A stretch of DNA of 64,000 nt from DASUXA01 sp036378155 (lineage in GTDB: Bacteria; Actinomycetota; Actinomycetes; Mycobacteriales; Micromonosporaceae): NCBI GenBank assembly GCA_036378155.1, contig DASUXA010000032.1:62001-126000 (forward strand), in the 5' to 3' direction. Shown here one piece after another: positions 42,411 to 51,026 of this stretch. The position numbers and the translations under genes were made by a program. Each line of letters opens with the position of its first letter. Position 1 is the first letter of the stretch. Below the pieces are notes generated by a model. That model was not told the DNA's origin. It did not search any database and worked only from the letters and a program-made list of their open reading frames with translations.

Positions 42411-43694
42411 GTGATGCGCGGCGCGCGCTGGGTCACCACCGGTCTCGTCGACCAGGTCGTCATCGCCTCGGCGAACGCCGGCATGACGCTGCTCGCCGCC
42501 GCGCTGCTGCCCCGCGACCGGGCCGGCGCGCTGCTGCTGTCCATCGGGCTGGGATACCTCGTCCTGGCGCTCAACCGCGCGTTCGTGGGCGACGTGCTGT
42601 TGGCGAAGGCGTCCCGGTTGGGGGGCGGGGAGCACGACCGGCTGGTCCGCGACGGGCTGGCGAGCGCGATCGTGGTCGGCGTCGCGGCGGCTGCCGTACT
42701 GCTCGGCGTCTGGGTGTTCTGGCGGCGACCCGGTACCGAGATCGACCTGCAGGACCTCGTCTGGCTGGCGCCGTTCCTGCCGATGATCCTGCTGCACGAC
42801 ACCGGGCGGTACAGCTACCTCGCCGACCGCCAACAGCAGAAGGCGCTCGTCATCGACCTGGTCTGGGTCGGTACCCAGGCGACGCTGATCACCGTGTCGG
42901 CGCTCGCCGGGTACGCGCACACCGCCGCGACCCTGCCGGTGAGCTGGGGACTCGGCGCGACCGCCGGCGCGGCGACGTACCTGGTCCGTTCGCGGCAGCA
43001 GCCGTGGCGCGGACACCCGAGGCAGTGGGTGGCGCGCACCCGCGACCTGTCCGGCTGGTTCGTCGCAACGATGCTGGTCGGGCAGCTCCAGGTGCAGGCG
43101 GTCGGGTTCCTGGTCGCCGGTCGGCTGGGGCGCCCCGAGGTCGCCGGTCTGCGTGCCGCGCAGACCGCGTTGCTCCAGCCGGTACAGAACTTCAGCATGG
43201 CGATCATGGGTCTGCTGGTGCCCCGATCGTCCCGTCTGGCGGCAGGCCGGGACGCTGCCGGGCTCCGCCGCCAGACGGTACGGGTCGGTCTGGCGTTCGT
43301 CGGGCTCGCCGCGCTCACGGTCCTCGTGGCGGTACCGCTCGCGCGGCTCGTGCTGAGCCACATCCCCAAGTACGCCGACCTGGCCGCGTTGGCGCTGCCG
43401 ATCGCCCTGCAGGCGGGGATCTACCTGGTGCAGATCCCGTTCAGCGCGGCGATTCGCGGGATGCAGCGCGGCGCGCTGCTGTTCCTGCAGTACCTGATCT
43501 TCACCGCCACCAGCCTCACCGGGCTGATGATCGGCACCGGTCACGGCCTGGTCGGCGCGGCATGGGGGCTGACCTGCGGCGCGGGCGTCGGGCTCGTCGC
43601 CCAGATCGCCTGCTACGCCTGGGCGGTCCGCCGCATCGACGCCACCGGTTCAGCCGAGATCACCGAATCGGTCTCGGCGGGCGTACCGGGCTGA
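42411..43694 (+). CDS. Wzx-like polysaccharide flippase (MATE/MOP superfamily)
   Basis: The 427-residue protein has about twelve predicted helices, no large soluble domain and only scattered Arg and Asp within helices, as in MOP exporters (for example TTGLVDQVVIASANAGMTLL and LPIALQAGIYLVQIPFSAAI). It should flip a lipid-linked oligosaccharide across the membrane. It follows the CDP-alcohol transferase by 4 bp. Its last 82 bp overlap the 3' end of the convergent polymerase-like gene. Confidence 0.8.
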   Translation: MMRGARWVTTGLVDQVVIASANAGMTLLAAALLPRDRAGALLLSIGLGYLVLALNRAFVGDVLLAKASRLGGGEHDRLVRDGLASAIVVGVAAAAVLLGVWVFWRRPGTEIDLQDLVWLAPFLPMILLHDTGRYSYLADRQQQKALVIDLVWVGTQATLITVSALAGYAHTAATLPVSWGLGATAGAATYLVRSRQQPWRGHPRQWVARTRDLSGWFVATMLVGQLQVQAVGFLVAGRLGRPEVAGLRAAQTALLQPVQNFSMAIMGLLVPRSSRLAAGRDAAGLRRQTVRVGLAFVGLAALTVLVAVPLARLVLSHIPKYADLAALALPIALQAGIYLVQIPFSAAIRGMQRGALLFLQYLIFTATSLTGLMIGTGHGLVGAAWGLTCGAGVGLVAQIACYAWAVRRIDATGSAEITESVSAGVPG

Positions 43695-45220
43695 GCCCCG
43701 AACGCCCCGAACACCACGAACGCCTCGGCGGCGAGCAGCAGGATCCACAGCGTCCCACCGGTACCGCCGAGCAGCCAGTCGGCGGTGGCGATGGTGGGTA
43801 CCGCACCGATCACGGTCGCGGTGAACCACGCGGGCGGGGTGAGCCTGCCGGCGGTGAACGCCGTGAACCGGGCGCCGTCGACGGCGGGCGCGCCGCGCGG
43901 TCCGGTCGCGTCGTCGCGGCGGGACGTCAGGCGTGGTCCGACGGTCGCGTGTACGAGCAGCATCACCAGGCCCGCCAGGAACGCGATCTCGCCGAGCACC
44001 CCGCCCCGGCGCAGCGCGCCGACCGCCGCGTTGTCGGTGGTCAGCTTCGGCGGTACCCCCGCCGAGGTGCGACCCTCGCCGGACACGGTGGCCCGGGCGT
44101 CGTTCGCGCTGCCGAACGCCTTCTCGGCGAAGCCGGCGTTCCACCATTCCCGCCCGACCGTCTTCCACGTCTGCAGCCGACCGCTGGTCACCGCCGTACC
44201 GACCGCCTCGACGCTGTTGTTGCCGGTGCTGCTGCCGTACCGGTTGGCGAGCAGGAACTGGGTGGCGCCGGAGGCGACGAACACCGCGACCACGATCACG
44301 AACGGCGCCGCGATCGCCAGCCAGGTGCGTCGCCGGGTGCTGTACTCGGGCAGGTCCGCGCCGCGCCGCTTGAGCAGCAGGAACGCGTGCACGAGCGCGG
44401 CCATGCCGGTGTACACCAGTCCGGTCCGCGAATTCGTCATGTACAGGATGAACCCGAGCAGCAGCAGCGAGCAGACCCGCTGCCAGACCGGGAACCGGCG
44501 CGACGGCCCGATCCGGGCGGCGACCACGACCGCGATCACGGCGAGCGAGTTCGGGTGGTACAGCAGGTGACTGCCGCCCCAGAACCGGTGCTGCATGTGG
44601 TGCGCCCACGCCTCGCCCGCCGGTCCGCCGGGAACGGTGTGTACCGAGTGGAACAGGTTGCCCGACCCGGACGCCAGCAGCGCGGCGATCGCCAGCAGGA
44701 ACGCCGAGGTGATGCCGATGGTCGGATCGCCGGCGCCGCGCCTGCGTACCGTGGCGACGACGGCGAGCGCGGCAAGCCCGAACACGCCCGCGTAGGCGAC
44801 CCGCTCGACGGCGACCACCGGGTGCCAGACCAGCGCGGCACCGATCACGCCGAGCACCCAGTACGCCAGACCCAGCCAGGCCGCCCCGAGCCTGGGCAGC
44901 CGGGCGAGGTCGCGCAGCCACGGGAAGCTCCATACCGCGAACAGCACGCCTTCGATCGCCAGGCAGACCCAGACGACCAGCCCGGTGTCGATGTACGTCC
45001 AGCTCAGCATGCCGGCGGTGACGAAGAACAGGCCGATCACCAGACCACGAAGGGTCAGCCCGGGCAGTGCGAAGGCGAACGCCGCGACCGCGCCGGCGAT
45101 GAGCCCGGCGAGCGCGGCCAGCAGTCCGTCGACGACGCTGTGCCGGTGGGAGTACCCGACGATCCCAGTGATCACTGCCAGCGACAGCGCTCCGCCGATA
45201 GCCATGCGCCGTCCGCTCAT
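43613..45220 (-). CDS. O-antigen ligase/polymerase-like membrane protein
   Basis: The 535-residue protein has about 12 helices and the Wzy_C/WaaL-type loop HHMQHRFWGGSHLLYHPNSLA plus FILYMTNSRTGLVYTGMA. A periplasmic loop contains GRLQTWKTVGREWW, typical of O-antigen ligase-like proteins that join or polymerise lipid-linked glycans outside the membrane. It starts 4 bp inside the end of the upstream glycosyltransferase, forming an operon on the minus strand. Confidence 0.82.
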   Translation of the reverse strand: MSGRRMAIGGALSLAVITGIVGYSHRHSVVDGLLAALAGLIAGAVAAFAFALPGLTLRGLVIGLFFVTAGMLSWTYIDTGLVVWVCLAIEGVLFAVWSFPWLRDLARLPRLGAAWLGLAYWVLGVIGAALVWHPVVAVERVAYAGVFGLAALAVVATVRRRGAGDPTIGITSAFLLAIAALLASGSGNLFHSVHTVPGGPAGEAWAHHMQHRFWGGSHLLYHPNSLAVIAVVVAARIGPSRRFPVWQRVCSLLLLGFILYMTNSRTGLVYTGMAALVHAFLLLKRRGADLPEYSTRRRTWLAIAAPFVIVVAVFVASGATQFLLANRYGSSTGNNSVEAVGTAVTSGRLQTWKTVGREWWNAGFAEKAFGSANDARATVSGEGRTSAGVPPKLTTDNAAVGALRRGGVLGEIAFLAGLVMLLVHATVGPRLTSRRDDATGPRGAPAVDGARFTAFTAGRLTPPAWFTATVIGAVPTIATADWLLGGTGGTLWILLLAAEAFVVFGAFGAQPGTPAETDSVISAEPVASMRRTAQA

Positions 45221-46368
45221 CGCACCACCTCTTCATAGATCTGAACGAGCTGACTGGTCACCCGCTCGGGGGTGAACGTCTGTTCGTACCGTTCACGCGC
45301 GGCGGCGCTCAGCGCCGCCGCCTGCGCCCGGGCCGTGGGGAGCGCGGCCGCGAGCGCCTCGACGCTCGGCTGCACCACCCAACCGGCGTCGCCGATCAGG
45401 TAGGGGATCCCGCCCCGGTCGGTGCCGAGTACCGGCCGGCCGTTGGCCAGCGCCTCGATCACCACGGTCGGCAGCACGTCGTGCCACGTCGAGGCGGCGA
45501 CCACGGTCGCCGCCTCGCGCATCACCGCCTGCGTAGCCGCCCGGTCGAGCACCCCGAGGTACCGCACGTCCGAGCGCTGCCGCGCGGCTGCCTCCGCCGC
45601 GGCGCGGCGTGGTCCGTCGCCGACGATCCGCAGCGTGCCGAGACTACCCTCCGGGTGCAGATTCCACGCGTCGAGCAGCAGATCCAACCCCTTTTCGGGG
45701 CTCAGCCGCCCGACGAACGCGAAACCTTCGCCGTCGCCGTCGGGCTTGCCGGGGTCGGCGACGGCGTTCGGCTTGACCCTGATCCGTTCCGCCGGAATGC
45801 CGTAATCGACCAGGTGCCTGGCGATCGCGTCGGTCAACGCGATGTAGCGGTCGACTCGGTGCCAGGTAGGGCGGTGTACCGCGAGAGTGGTCGCCATCAC
45901 CGCACTCTGCGCGGTCGACCCGCGGTAGCACGCGTGCCGGACGGCGGGCAAGGCGAACGCGCGACCACGGCAGTCGTGGCAGTCGTGGCCGTCGCGGAAG
46001 TACAGCCCGTTCGCGCAGACCTGCCGGTAGTTGTGGACGGTGTGGACCACCGGTACCCCGAACCGGTGCGCCGTGCGGATCACCGACGGCGACAACAGCG
46101 GGTACGGATTGTGCAGGTGGATCACGTCCGGGCGGTGTTCGCGGATGATCGCGGCGAGGTCGCGTTGGGCGCGCGGCGCGTACACGGGGTCGACCGGCAA
46201 CAGCGCCTTGGCCGCCGGGGACAGCGCGCCGATCTCGTCGGAGGAACGCAGGTAGGGCACGACGTCCACGCCCGCCGAGGTCAGTTGCGCGATCTCGGCG
46301 TCCACCATGGTGTTCTCGCCGGAGGGCATGGCGGAGGCGTATTTGTTGTGCATTACGACTACCTTCAC
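45217..46368 (-). CDS. Glycosyltransferase family 4/GT1-like protein
   Basis: The 383-residue protein has a GT-B fold: VIHLHNPYPLLSPSVIRTAH, VHTVHNYRQVCANG, FAFVGRLSPEKGLDLLLDAW and the nucleotide-sugar motif PTVVIEALANGRPVLGTDRG with the E-x7-E spacing. It adds a sugar to a growing surface glycan. Start at GTG 46368 (MKVVVMHNKYAS) is supported by TAGCGT 7 nt upstream; a farther ATG at 46407 lies only 7 bp from the fpg start. The following polymerase-like gene overlaps by 4 bp. Confidence 0.88.
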   Translation of the reverse strand: MKVVVMHNKYASAMPSGENTMVDAEIAQLTSAGVDVVPYLRSSDEIGALSPAAKALLPVDPVYAPRAQRDLAAIIREHRPDVIHLHNPYPLLSPSVIRTAHRFGVPVVHTVHNYRQVCANGLYFRDGHDCHDCRGRAFALPAVRHACYRGSTAQSAVMATTLAVHRPTWHRVDRYIALTDAIARHLVDYGIPAERIRVKPNAVADPGKPDGDGEGFAFVGRLSPEKGLDLLLDAWNLHPEGSLGTLRIVGDGPRRAAAEAAARQRSDVRYLGVLDRAATQAVMREAATVVAASTWHDVLPTVVIEALANGRPVLGTDRGGIPYLIGDAGWVVQPSVEALAAALPTARAQAAALSAAARERYEQTFTPERVTSQLVQIYEEVVR

Positions 46369-46375
46369 ATTGCGC

Positions 46376-46381
46376 ACGCTA
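46376..46381 (-). promoter_or_regulatory. -10 box of leaderless glycosyltransferase gene
   Basis: TAGCGT on the minus strand lies 7 nt before the GTG at 46368. Confidence 0.5.
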
Positions 46382-46414
46382 CCGGGCGCGTCCGGAGTGC
46401 GATTCACTAGGCAT

Positions 46415-47272
46415 GTGCCTGAGTTGCCGGAGGTCGAAGCTCTCGCCGCCTACCTGCGGGAGCGTGCCGTGGGTCGGACCGTGTCCCGGATCGAGGTCGG
46501 CGCGGTCAGCGCGCTGAAGACGTACGCCCCGCCGCCCAGCGCCGCGACCGGGCGGGACGTGGTCGGAGCGACCCGGCACGGCAAGTTTCTCGACGTCGTG
46601 TTCAGCGGCGACCTGCATCTGGTGGTACACCTCGCGCGCGCCGGATGGCTGCACTACCGGGAGGCGCTCGCCGCCGCCCCGCTGCGACCCGGCAAAGGAC
46701 CGGTCGCGCTGCGGGTACGCCTCGACGACGACTCCGGGTTCGACCTGACCGAGGCCGGTACCCAGAAGAAACTCGCCGTGTACCTGGTCACCGACCCGGC
46801 TCAGGTGCCGGGCGTGGCGCGGCTCGGTCCGGACGCGCTGGCGTTGAGCGAAGCGGGCTTCGCGGAGCGGATCCGTAGCCGACGCGGGCAGATCAAAGGG
46901 GTACTGACCGACCAGGAGATCATCGCCGGCATCGGCAACGCGTACTCCGACGAGATCCTGCACACCGCGAAACTGTCCCCGTTCGCGATCGCCGACCGGC
47001 TCGGTGACGAGGCGATGACCCGGCTGTACGAGGCGACCGTCGCGGTGCTCAACGACGCGGTGACTCGCTCGGTCGGGCAGCGCGCCGCCACGTTGAAGGG
47101 CGAGAAGCGGTCCGGGCTGCGGGTACACGCACGCGCCGGGCTGCCCTGTCCGGTGTGTGGCGACACCGTGCGGGAGGTGTCGTTCGCGGACTCCAGCCTG
47201 CAGTACTGCCCGACCTGCCAGACCGGCGGCAAGCCGCTCGCCGACCGCCGGCTGTCGAAGCTGCTGCGCTGA
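46415..47272 (+). CDS. Fpg/Nei family DNA glycosylase
   Basis: The 285-residue protein starts MPELPEVEALAAYL, so after Met removal Pro2 would be the Schiff-base nucleophile and Glu3 the proton donor. The helix-two-turns-helix is near GIGNAYSDEILHTAKLSP. A C-terminal zinc finger (CPVCGDTVREVSF ... YCPTCQTGG) is complete. These enzymes remove oxidised bases and nick the strand. The gene splits the glycan locus, is divergent from the glycosyltransferase, and may be read with the following DUF2142 gene. Confidence 0.92.
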   Translation: MPELPEVEALAAYLRERAVGRTVSRIEVGAVSALKTYAPPPSAATGRDVVGATRHGKFLDVVFSGDLHLVVHLARAGWLHYREALAAAPLRPGKGPVALRVRLDDDSGFDLTEAGTQKKLAVYLVTDPAQVPGVARLGPDALALSEAGFAERIRSRRGQIKGVLTDQEIIAGIGNAYSDEILHTAKLSPFAIADRLGDEAMTRLYEATVAVLNDAVTRSVGQRAATLKGEKRSGLRVHARAGLPCPVCGDTVREVSFADSSLQYCPTCQTGGKPLADRRLSKLLR

Positions 47273-47311
47273 CGTCGGACCGGACAGGCATGTCGGCGCC
47301 GGTACGAGCCG

Positions 47312-47317
47312 TACCCT
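47312..47317 (+). promoter_or_regulatory. -10 box of leaderless DUF2142 gene
   Basis: TACCCT lies exactly 6 nt before the GTG at 47324. Confidence 0.5.
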
Positions 47318-47323
47318 GGCTGC

Positions 47324-48952
47324 GTGGCGCAGGCGACACCGACCTCGCTCGGGCGGACCGGCCCGGCGTCGGTCGACGCCGACGAGGCCCGGCGCCGGGT
47401 ACGGCGCTGGTGGTGGCTCGCCTTCACCGCGTTCTTCCTGCTCGGTGCCGCGTGGGCGGTCGCGCTCCCGGCGAACGGGACGTACGACGAGAAGCAGCAC
47501 ATCGTCCGCGCGTACGGCGTCGCCACCGGTCACCTGTTGCCGGTCGGTCACGCGGACGACACGGAAGGCAAGAGGTACGAGGCGTTCGAGGCGCCGCGCA
47601 GCCTGCTCCCGCTCGGTACCAGCGTGGACTGCACCTGGTGGAAGCCGGCGAAGACCGCCGACTGCCAGCGGTGGAGCAGCGACCGGACACCCACCCTGCT
47701 GCCCAGCGCCGCCGGTCGGTACAGCCCGGTCTACTACCTCCCGGTCGGCATACCGCTGGTGATCCGGCCCGACTTCACCGGCATCGTGCTCGCCCGGCTC
47801 GTCTCCGCGCTGATGTCCGCGATGCTGCTCGCGTCGGCGGCGACCGCGGCGGTACGCCTGGGCAACCGGCTCGTGCTGGTGGCGGTGATCCTGGTGACCA
47901 CGCCGTTGACCATGGACCTCGCCGGCGCGGTGAACGACAACGGTGTGGAGATCTCGGCGGGTGTGCTCGTCTTCGCGACCCTGCTGGCACTGGTACGCGC
48001 GCCGTCGCTGACGCCGGGGAACGCCGCCCCTGCCCTGCCGGACCGCGCGGTGCGGCGCCTGCTGCTGCTCGCCGCGATCGCGATCGCGCTGCTGCTGACC
48101 GTCCGGCACATGGGCCCGCTGCTGCTCGCCCTCGACGTACTCGCCTGCCTGACGGTCGCCAGGCGCGGGCGGATCCGGGCGCTGGCGGGTCGACGCGACG
48201 CGCGTTGGCTGATCGGCGGTGCCACGGTGGTCGGGGTCGGGTTCGCGGTGGGCTGGCTGTGGTACTCCCGGGTCGCCGACATCCCGCCGGACCCCACCCG
48301 GGCGATGCACCTCACGCTGGGCGCCGAGTTGAGCCACATCGCGGTCCACCGCATCCCGTTCTACATCGTCCAGATGGTGGGCCAGTTCAGCTACGGGGAG
48401 ATCACCATCTCGTCGTACGCCGTGGCGGTGTGGTACCTGCTGGTCGCCGCGCTGGTCGTACCGGGGCTGATCCTGGCTCGCGCGCGGGTACGGCTGGTCG
48501 CCGCCGGACTGGTCGTGATCTGTCTCGGCATCCTGATCGGGCTCGAACTGGTGTTCGTGTCGCGACTGGGCTGGTACGCGCACGGTCGGTACGTGCTGCC
48601 GACCCTGGTCGGCGTGCCGCTGATCGCCGCCGCCGCGAGCGGGTACCGGCACCGGCTCGCCGCGCGCGGGCGGCTGCGCGCGTTCGCCACCGGCGTGGCG
48701 GTCCTGGTCGTTCCCCTGCACGCGTACGCCCTGGCCGCCGTGATGACCCGGTTCCAGGTCGGTTCTGCGTCGGCGCTCGATCCGCTCGCCGGACAGTGGT
48801 CGCCGCCGCTGGGACCGGTACCGCCGCTGCTCGCCGATCTCGCGGGCGCGGTGCTGCTCGCGGTACTCGCGTGGCGGTTCGCCGACCGGTCGTCCCAGCC
48901 TCTGAGCAGGGCCGCGGTGCGGGGCTCGACAGCCGAGGCGGCGACGCACTAG
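47324..48952 (+). CDS. DUF2142 domain membrane protein, probable glycosyltransferase
   Basis: The 542-residue protein has about twelve helices and the DUF2142 signature NGTYDEKQHIVRAYGVATGH in the first extracytoplasmic loop; the DE pair may be the catalytic base of a GT-C fold. Later motifs are SPVYYLPVGIPLV and LSHIAVHRIPFYIV. DUF2142 proteins are found in polysaccharide clusters and probably transfer sugars from polyprenyl-phosphate carriers; the exact reaction is unknown. GTG start, preceded by a TACCCT box. Confidence 0.8.
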   Translation: MAQATPTSLGRTGPASVDADEARRRVRRWWWLAFTAFFLLGAAWAVALPANGTYDEKQHIVRAYGVATGHLLPVGHADDTEGKRYEAFEAPRSLLPLGTSVDCTWWKPAKTADCQRWSSDRTPTLLPSAAGRYSPVYYLPVGIPLVIRPDFTGIVLARLVSALMSAMLLASAATAAVRLGNRLVLVAVILVTTPLTMDLAGAVNDNGVEISAGVLVFATLLALVRAPSLTPGNAAPALPDRAVRRLLLLAAIAIALLLTVRHMGPLLLALDVLACLTVARRGRIRALAGRRDARWLIGGATVVGVGFAVGWLWYSRVADIPPDPTRAMHLTLGAELSHIAVHRIPFYIVQMVGQFSYGEITISSYAVAVWYLLVAALVVPGLILARARVRLVAAGLVVICLGILIGLELVFVSRLGWYAHGRYVLPTLVGVPLIAAAASGYRHRLAARGRLRAFATGVAVLVVPLHAYALAAVMTRFQVGSASALDPLAGQWSPPLGPVPPLLADLAGAVLLAVLAWRFADRSSQPLSRAAVRGSTAEAATH

Positions 48953-49004
48953 TGTCGGCCGGTCGCCGGTACGCAATTCGCGACCGTGGCACACTGAGGA
49001 AGCC

Positions 49005-49181
49005 GTGAACGACTGGGTATCTGCCACCGGGCTGGGCCGCGGATGTGAACCGGGGCCTCAGATGGTCGATATCCATATCCGGATCGCGCGCGTACGTCGT
49101 CGGCGACGTGTCGGCCCCGCGACTGGCGGGTATCACCACCACATCTCATCGATCCGGCGGGCTAGGGGAGGGGACACCTGA
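49005..49181 (+). CDS. Possible leader peptide ORF before the sugar transferase
   Basis: A 58-codon frame begins with GTG at 49005, after GAGGAAGCC, and ends in TGA one base before the GTG at 49183. The peptide starts MNDWVSATGLGRG, continues with a DIHIRIARVRRRRRV stretch and has no recognisable domain. The coupling TGA-G-GTG suggests translational control of the downstream gene, but it could be a chance frame in a high-GC leader. Confidence 0.3.
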   Translation: MNDWVSATGLGRGCEPGPQMVDIHIRIARVRRRRRVGPATGGYHHHISSIRRARGGDT

Positions 49182-49182
49182 G

Positions 49183-50724
49183 GTGACCGCGAGCCTCCAA
49201 CGCCCGGACACGGAGCCGTCGGGTAACGCGCCGGACACCGTCGGTACAACGGACAGCTTCGAGATCCAGCCCGTCACCACCGGTGTCCCGCGCTCCACCT
49301 GGCTTCGCACCCGCCGGCTGTCCACATGGCACCGCCCGTACGCGGCGGCGCTGGTCGTCCTCGACTACGCGGCAGCCGCCCTGGCGAGCTTCACCGCGAT
49401 CTCCCAACTGGACCAGGCGAGCTCCGGGTTCAAGGAGCAACCCGGGCTGTTCTACACCATCGCGTACCTGCTGCTGCCGCTCGGCTGGCTGATCATGCTG
49501 TGGGGGCACGGCGCGTACGACCGGCGGTACCTGGGCATCGGAACCGACGAGTTCAAGCGGGTGGTGCGCACCTCGCTGATGGCCGCCGCGACGGTGTCGT
49601 TCCTCGCCTTCGCGTTCAAGGCGAAACTGTCCCGGCTGTCGGTCGCGACAGTGCTTATCGGCGCGCTGGTGTACATCCTCGTGCTGCGCTACCTCGCGCG
49701 CCGGGTGCTCCACCTGGTACGCGCCCGCGGCAAGGCGGGTCAGCGGCTGCTGCTGGTCGGCATGCTGCCCGACGCGATCGAGGTGTACACGGCGGTCACC
49801 CGGAACCCGGCGGCCGGCATGGTCCCGGTCGCCATCCATCTGTCCGACGGGTACGCCGGAGCGCGGGGCGTCGAGACGCCGGTACCGGTACACGCCGGTC
49901 GGGACATCGTGTCGCTGGTGCGTGAGGTCGGCGCGGACACCGTGGCGGTGTGCGGGTCCGCCAGCAGCGAACCGGGCGAACTGCGCCGGTTGGCGTGGCA
50001 ACTCGAGGGCACCGGCGTCGATCTTGTGGTCGCCCCGCAACTCACCGACATCGCCGGTCCCCGGGTCCACATCCGGCCGGTCGAGGGTCTGCCGCTGCTG
50101 CACGTCGAGGAGCCGATCCTCTCCGGTCCGGCGTGGCTGGTGAAGAACGTCATGGACCGGGTCGTCGCCGCCGTGGGTCTGGTCCTGCTGATCCCGGTGT
50201 TCGCCGTGATCGCGCTCGCGATCAGGATCTCCGACCCGGGTCCGGTGTTCTTCCGTCAGCCGAGGGTGGGCCGCGAGGGCAAGAAGTTCCGGGTGTGGAA
50301 GTTCCGCACCATGTACGTCGACGCCGAGGAGCGGCTGGCGACCCTGCTGCAGCAGAACGAGAGCGACGGTCTGCTCTTCAAGATCCGTAACGACCCCCGG
50401 GTGTTCCGGGTGGGCAAGTTGCTGCGCGCCAGTTCCCTCGACGAGCTGCCTCAGCTGATCAACGTACTGCTCGGCGAGATGTCCCTGGTCGGGCCGCGTC
50501 CGCTGCCCGCCGAGGACGGCGACTTCCTCGGCGACGTGCGGCGCCGACTGCTGGTCCGCCCCGGCATGACGGGGCTCTGGCAGGTGTCCGGGCGGTCCGA
50601 CCTGTCCTGGGACGATGCGGTACGGCTCGACCTGTACTACGTCGACAACTGGTCGCTCGCCTTCGACCTGACCATCCTGCTGCGCACCATCGGCGTGGTA
50701 CTGCGCAGCAAGGGCGCGTACTGA
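49183..50724 (+). CDS. Polyprenyl glycosylphosphotransferase (WbaP/WcaJ-type sugar transferase)
   Basis: The 513-residue protein has four N-terminal helices, a CoA-binding-like region, one more helix (VVAAVGLVLLIPVFAVIALA) and the catalytic C-terminal domain: PVFFRQPRVGREGKKFRVWK, FRTMYVDAEERL, LRASSLDELPQLINVLLGEM, SLVGPRPLP and RPGMTGLWQVSGR. It loads the first sugar-1-phosphate onto undecaprenyl phosphate, priming surface-polymer synthesis. I chose GTG 49183, preceded by GGGGAGGGG, over an earlier ATG at 49045 that would add 46 residues with no clear similarity. Confidence 0.92.
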   Translation: MTASLQRPDTEPSGNAPDTVGTTDSFEIQPVTTGVPRSTWLRTRRLSTWHRPYAAALVVLDYAAAALASFTAISQLDQASSGFKEQPGLFYTIAYLLLPLGWLIMLWGHGAYDRRYLGIGTDEFKRVVRTSLMAAATVSFLAFAFKAKLSRLSVATVLIGALVYILVLRYLARRVLHLVRARGKAGQRLLLVGMLPDAIEVYTAVTRNPAAGMVPVAIHLSDGYAGARGVETPVPVHAGRDIVSLVREVGADTVAVCGSASSEPGELRRLAWQLEGTGVDLVVAPQLTDIAGPRVHIRPVEGLPLLHVEEPILSGPAWLVKNVMDRVVAAVGLVLLIPVFAVIALAIRISDPGPVFFRQPRVGREGKKFRVWKFRTMYVDAEERLATLLQQNESDGLLFKIRNDPRVFRVGKLLRASSLDELPQLINVLLGEMSLVGPRPLPAEDGDFLGDVRRRLLVRPGMTGLWQVSGRSDLSWDDAVRLDLYYVDNWSLAFDLTILLRTIGVVLRSKGAY

Positions 50725-50856
50725 CCGGTCCCGCCCGCGCCCGCCGGGCGGGGTGCTCGGCGGCGTCGCACCCGCCGCGGGGTCGCCGGCGTTCCGCCCG
50801 CCGGTCGGGGACGTCGCCACGGGTCCACAACCACCGTGATGTACGTACGCCTCCAG

Positions 50857-50886
50857 CGAGGTGAGCATCCCAGGACGCTCACCTCG
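50857..50886. terminator. Terminator-like hairpin after the sugar transferase
   Basis: Perfect 10-bp arms CGAGGTGAGC (50857-50866) and GCTCACCTCG (50877-50886) flank a 10-nt loop, about 130 bp beyond the stop. Confidence 0.6.
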
Positions 50887-50889
50887 GTC

Positions 50890-50907
50890 GTGATGTGCGC
50901 ACATCAC
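50890..50907. repeat. Dispersed palindromic element, copy B
   Basis: An 18-bp perfect palindrome, GTGATGTGC followed by its complement, with weaker pairing beyond each side. It shares the core and right-hand flank pattern (ACATCACCA ... TGT ... CTCCGCG) with copy A. Confidence 0.65.
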
Positions 50908-51026
50908 CACCGGTGTGGACCTGACCGGGCACACACCTCCGCGCGCCGGGAGGCCCGCCAGTCGCCCGATTTGTCCCAACGCATGTGCTGAGCCGCGTCA
51001 CGCTCTAGCCCTGACCGCCGCCGTCG

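Larger units (their letters stand above)
50725..51026. other. Intergenic region with hairpin and palindromic element
   Basis: This gap contains a terminator-like hairpin (50857-50886), copy B of the dispersed palindrome (around 50890-50907) and a degenerate half-copy near 50823-50843. No gene is seen. The last 80 bp must include whatever promoter drives the LytS gene, but I find no good -10 box. Confidence 0.6.

Noticed and set aside
46379..49027. An 882-codon minus-strand frame across fpg and the DUF2142 gene
   Set aside because: Antisense to two genes with clear families; composition is that of a shadow frame.
49045..49182. Earlier ATG start for the sugar transferase
   Set aside because: It adds 46 residues without recognisable similarity and lacks a ribosome site, while GTG 49183 follows GGGGAGGGG.
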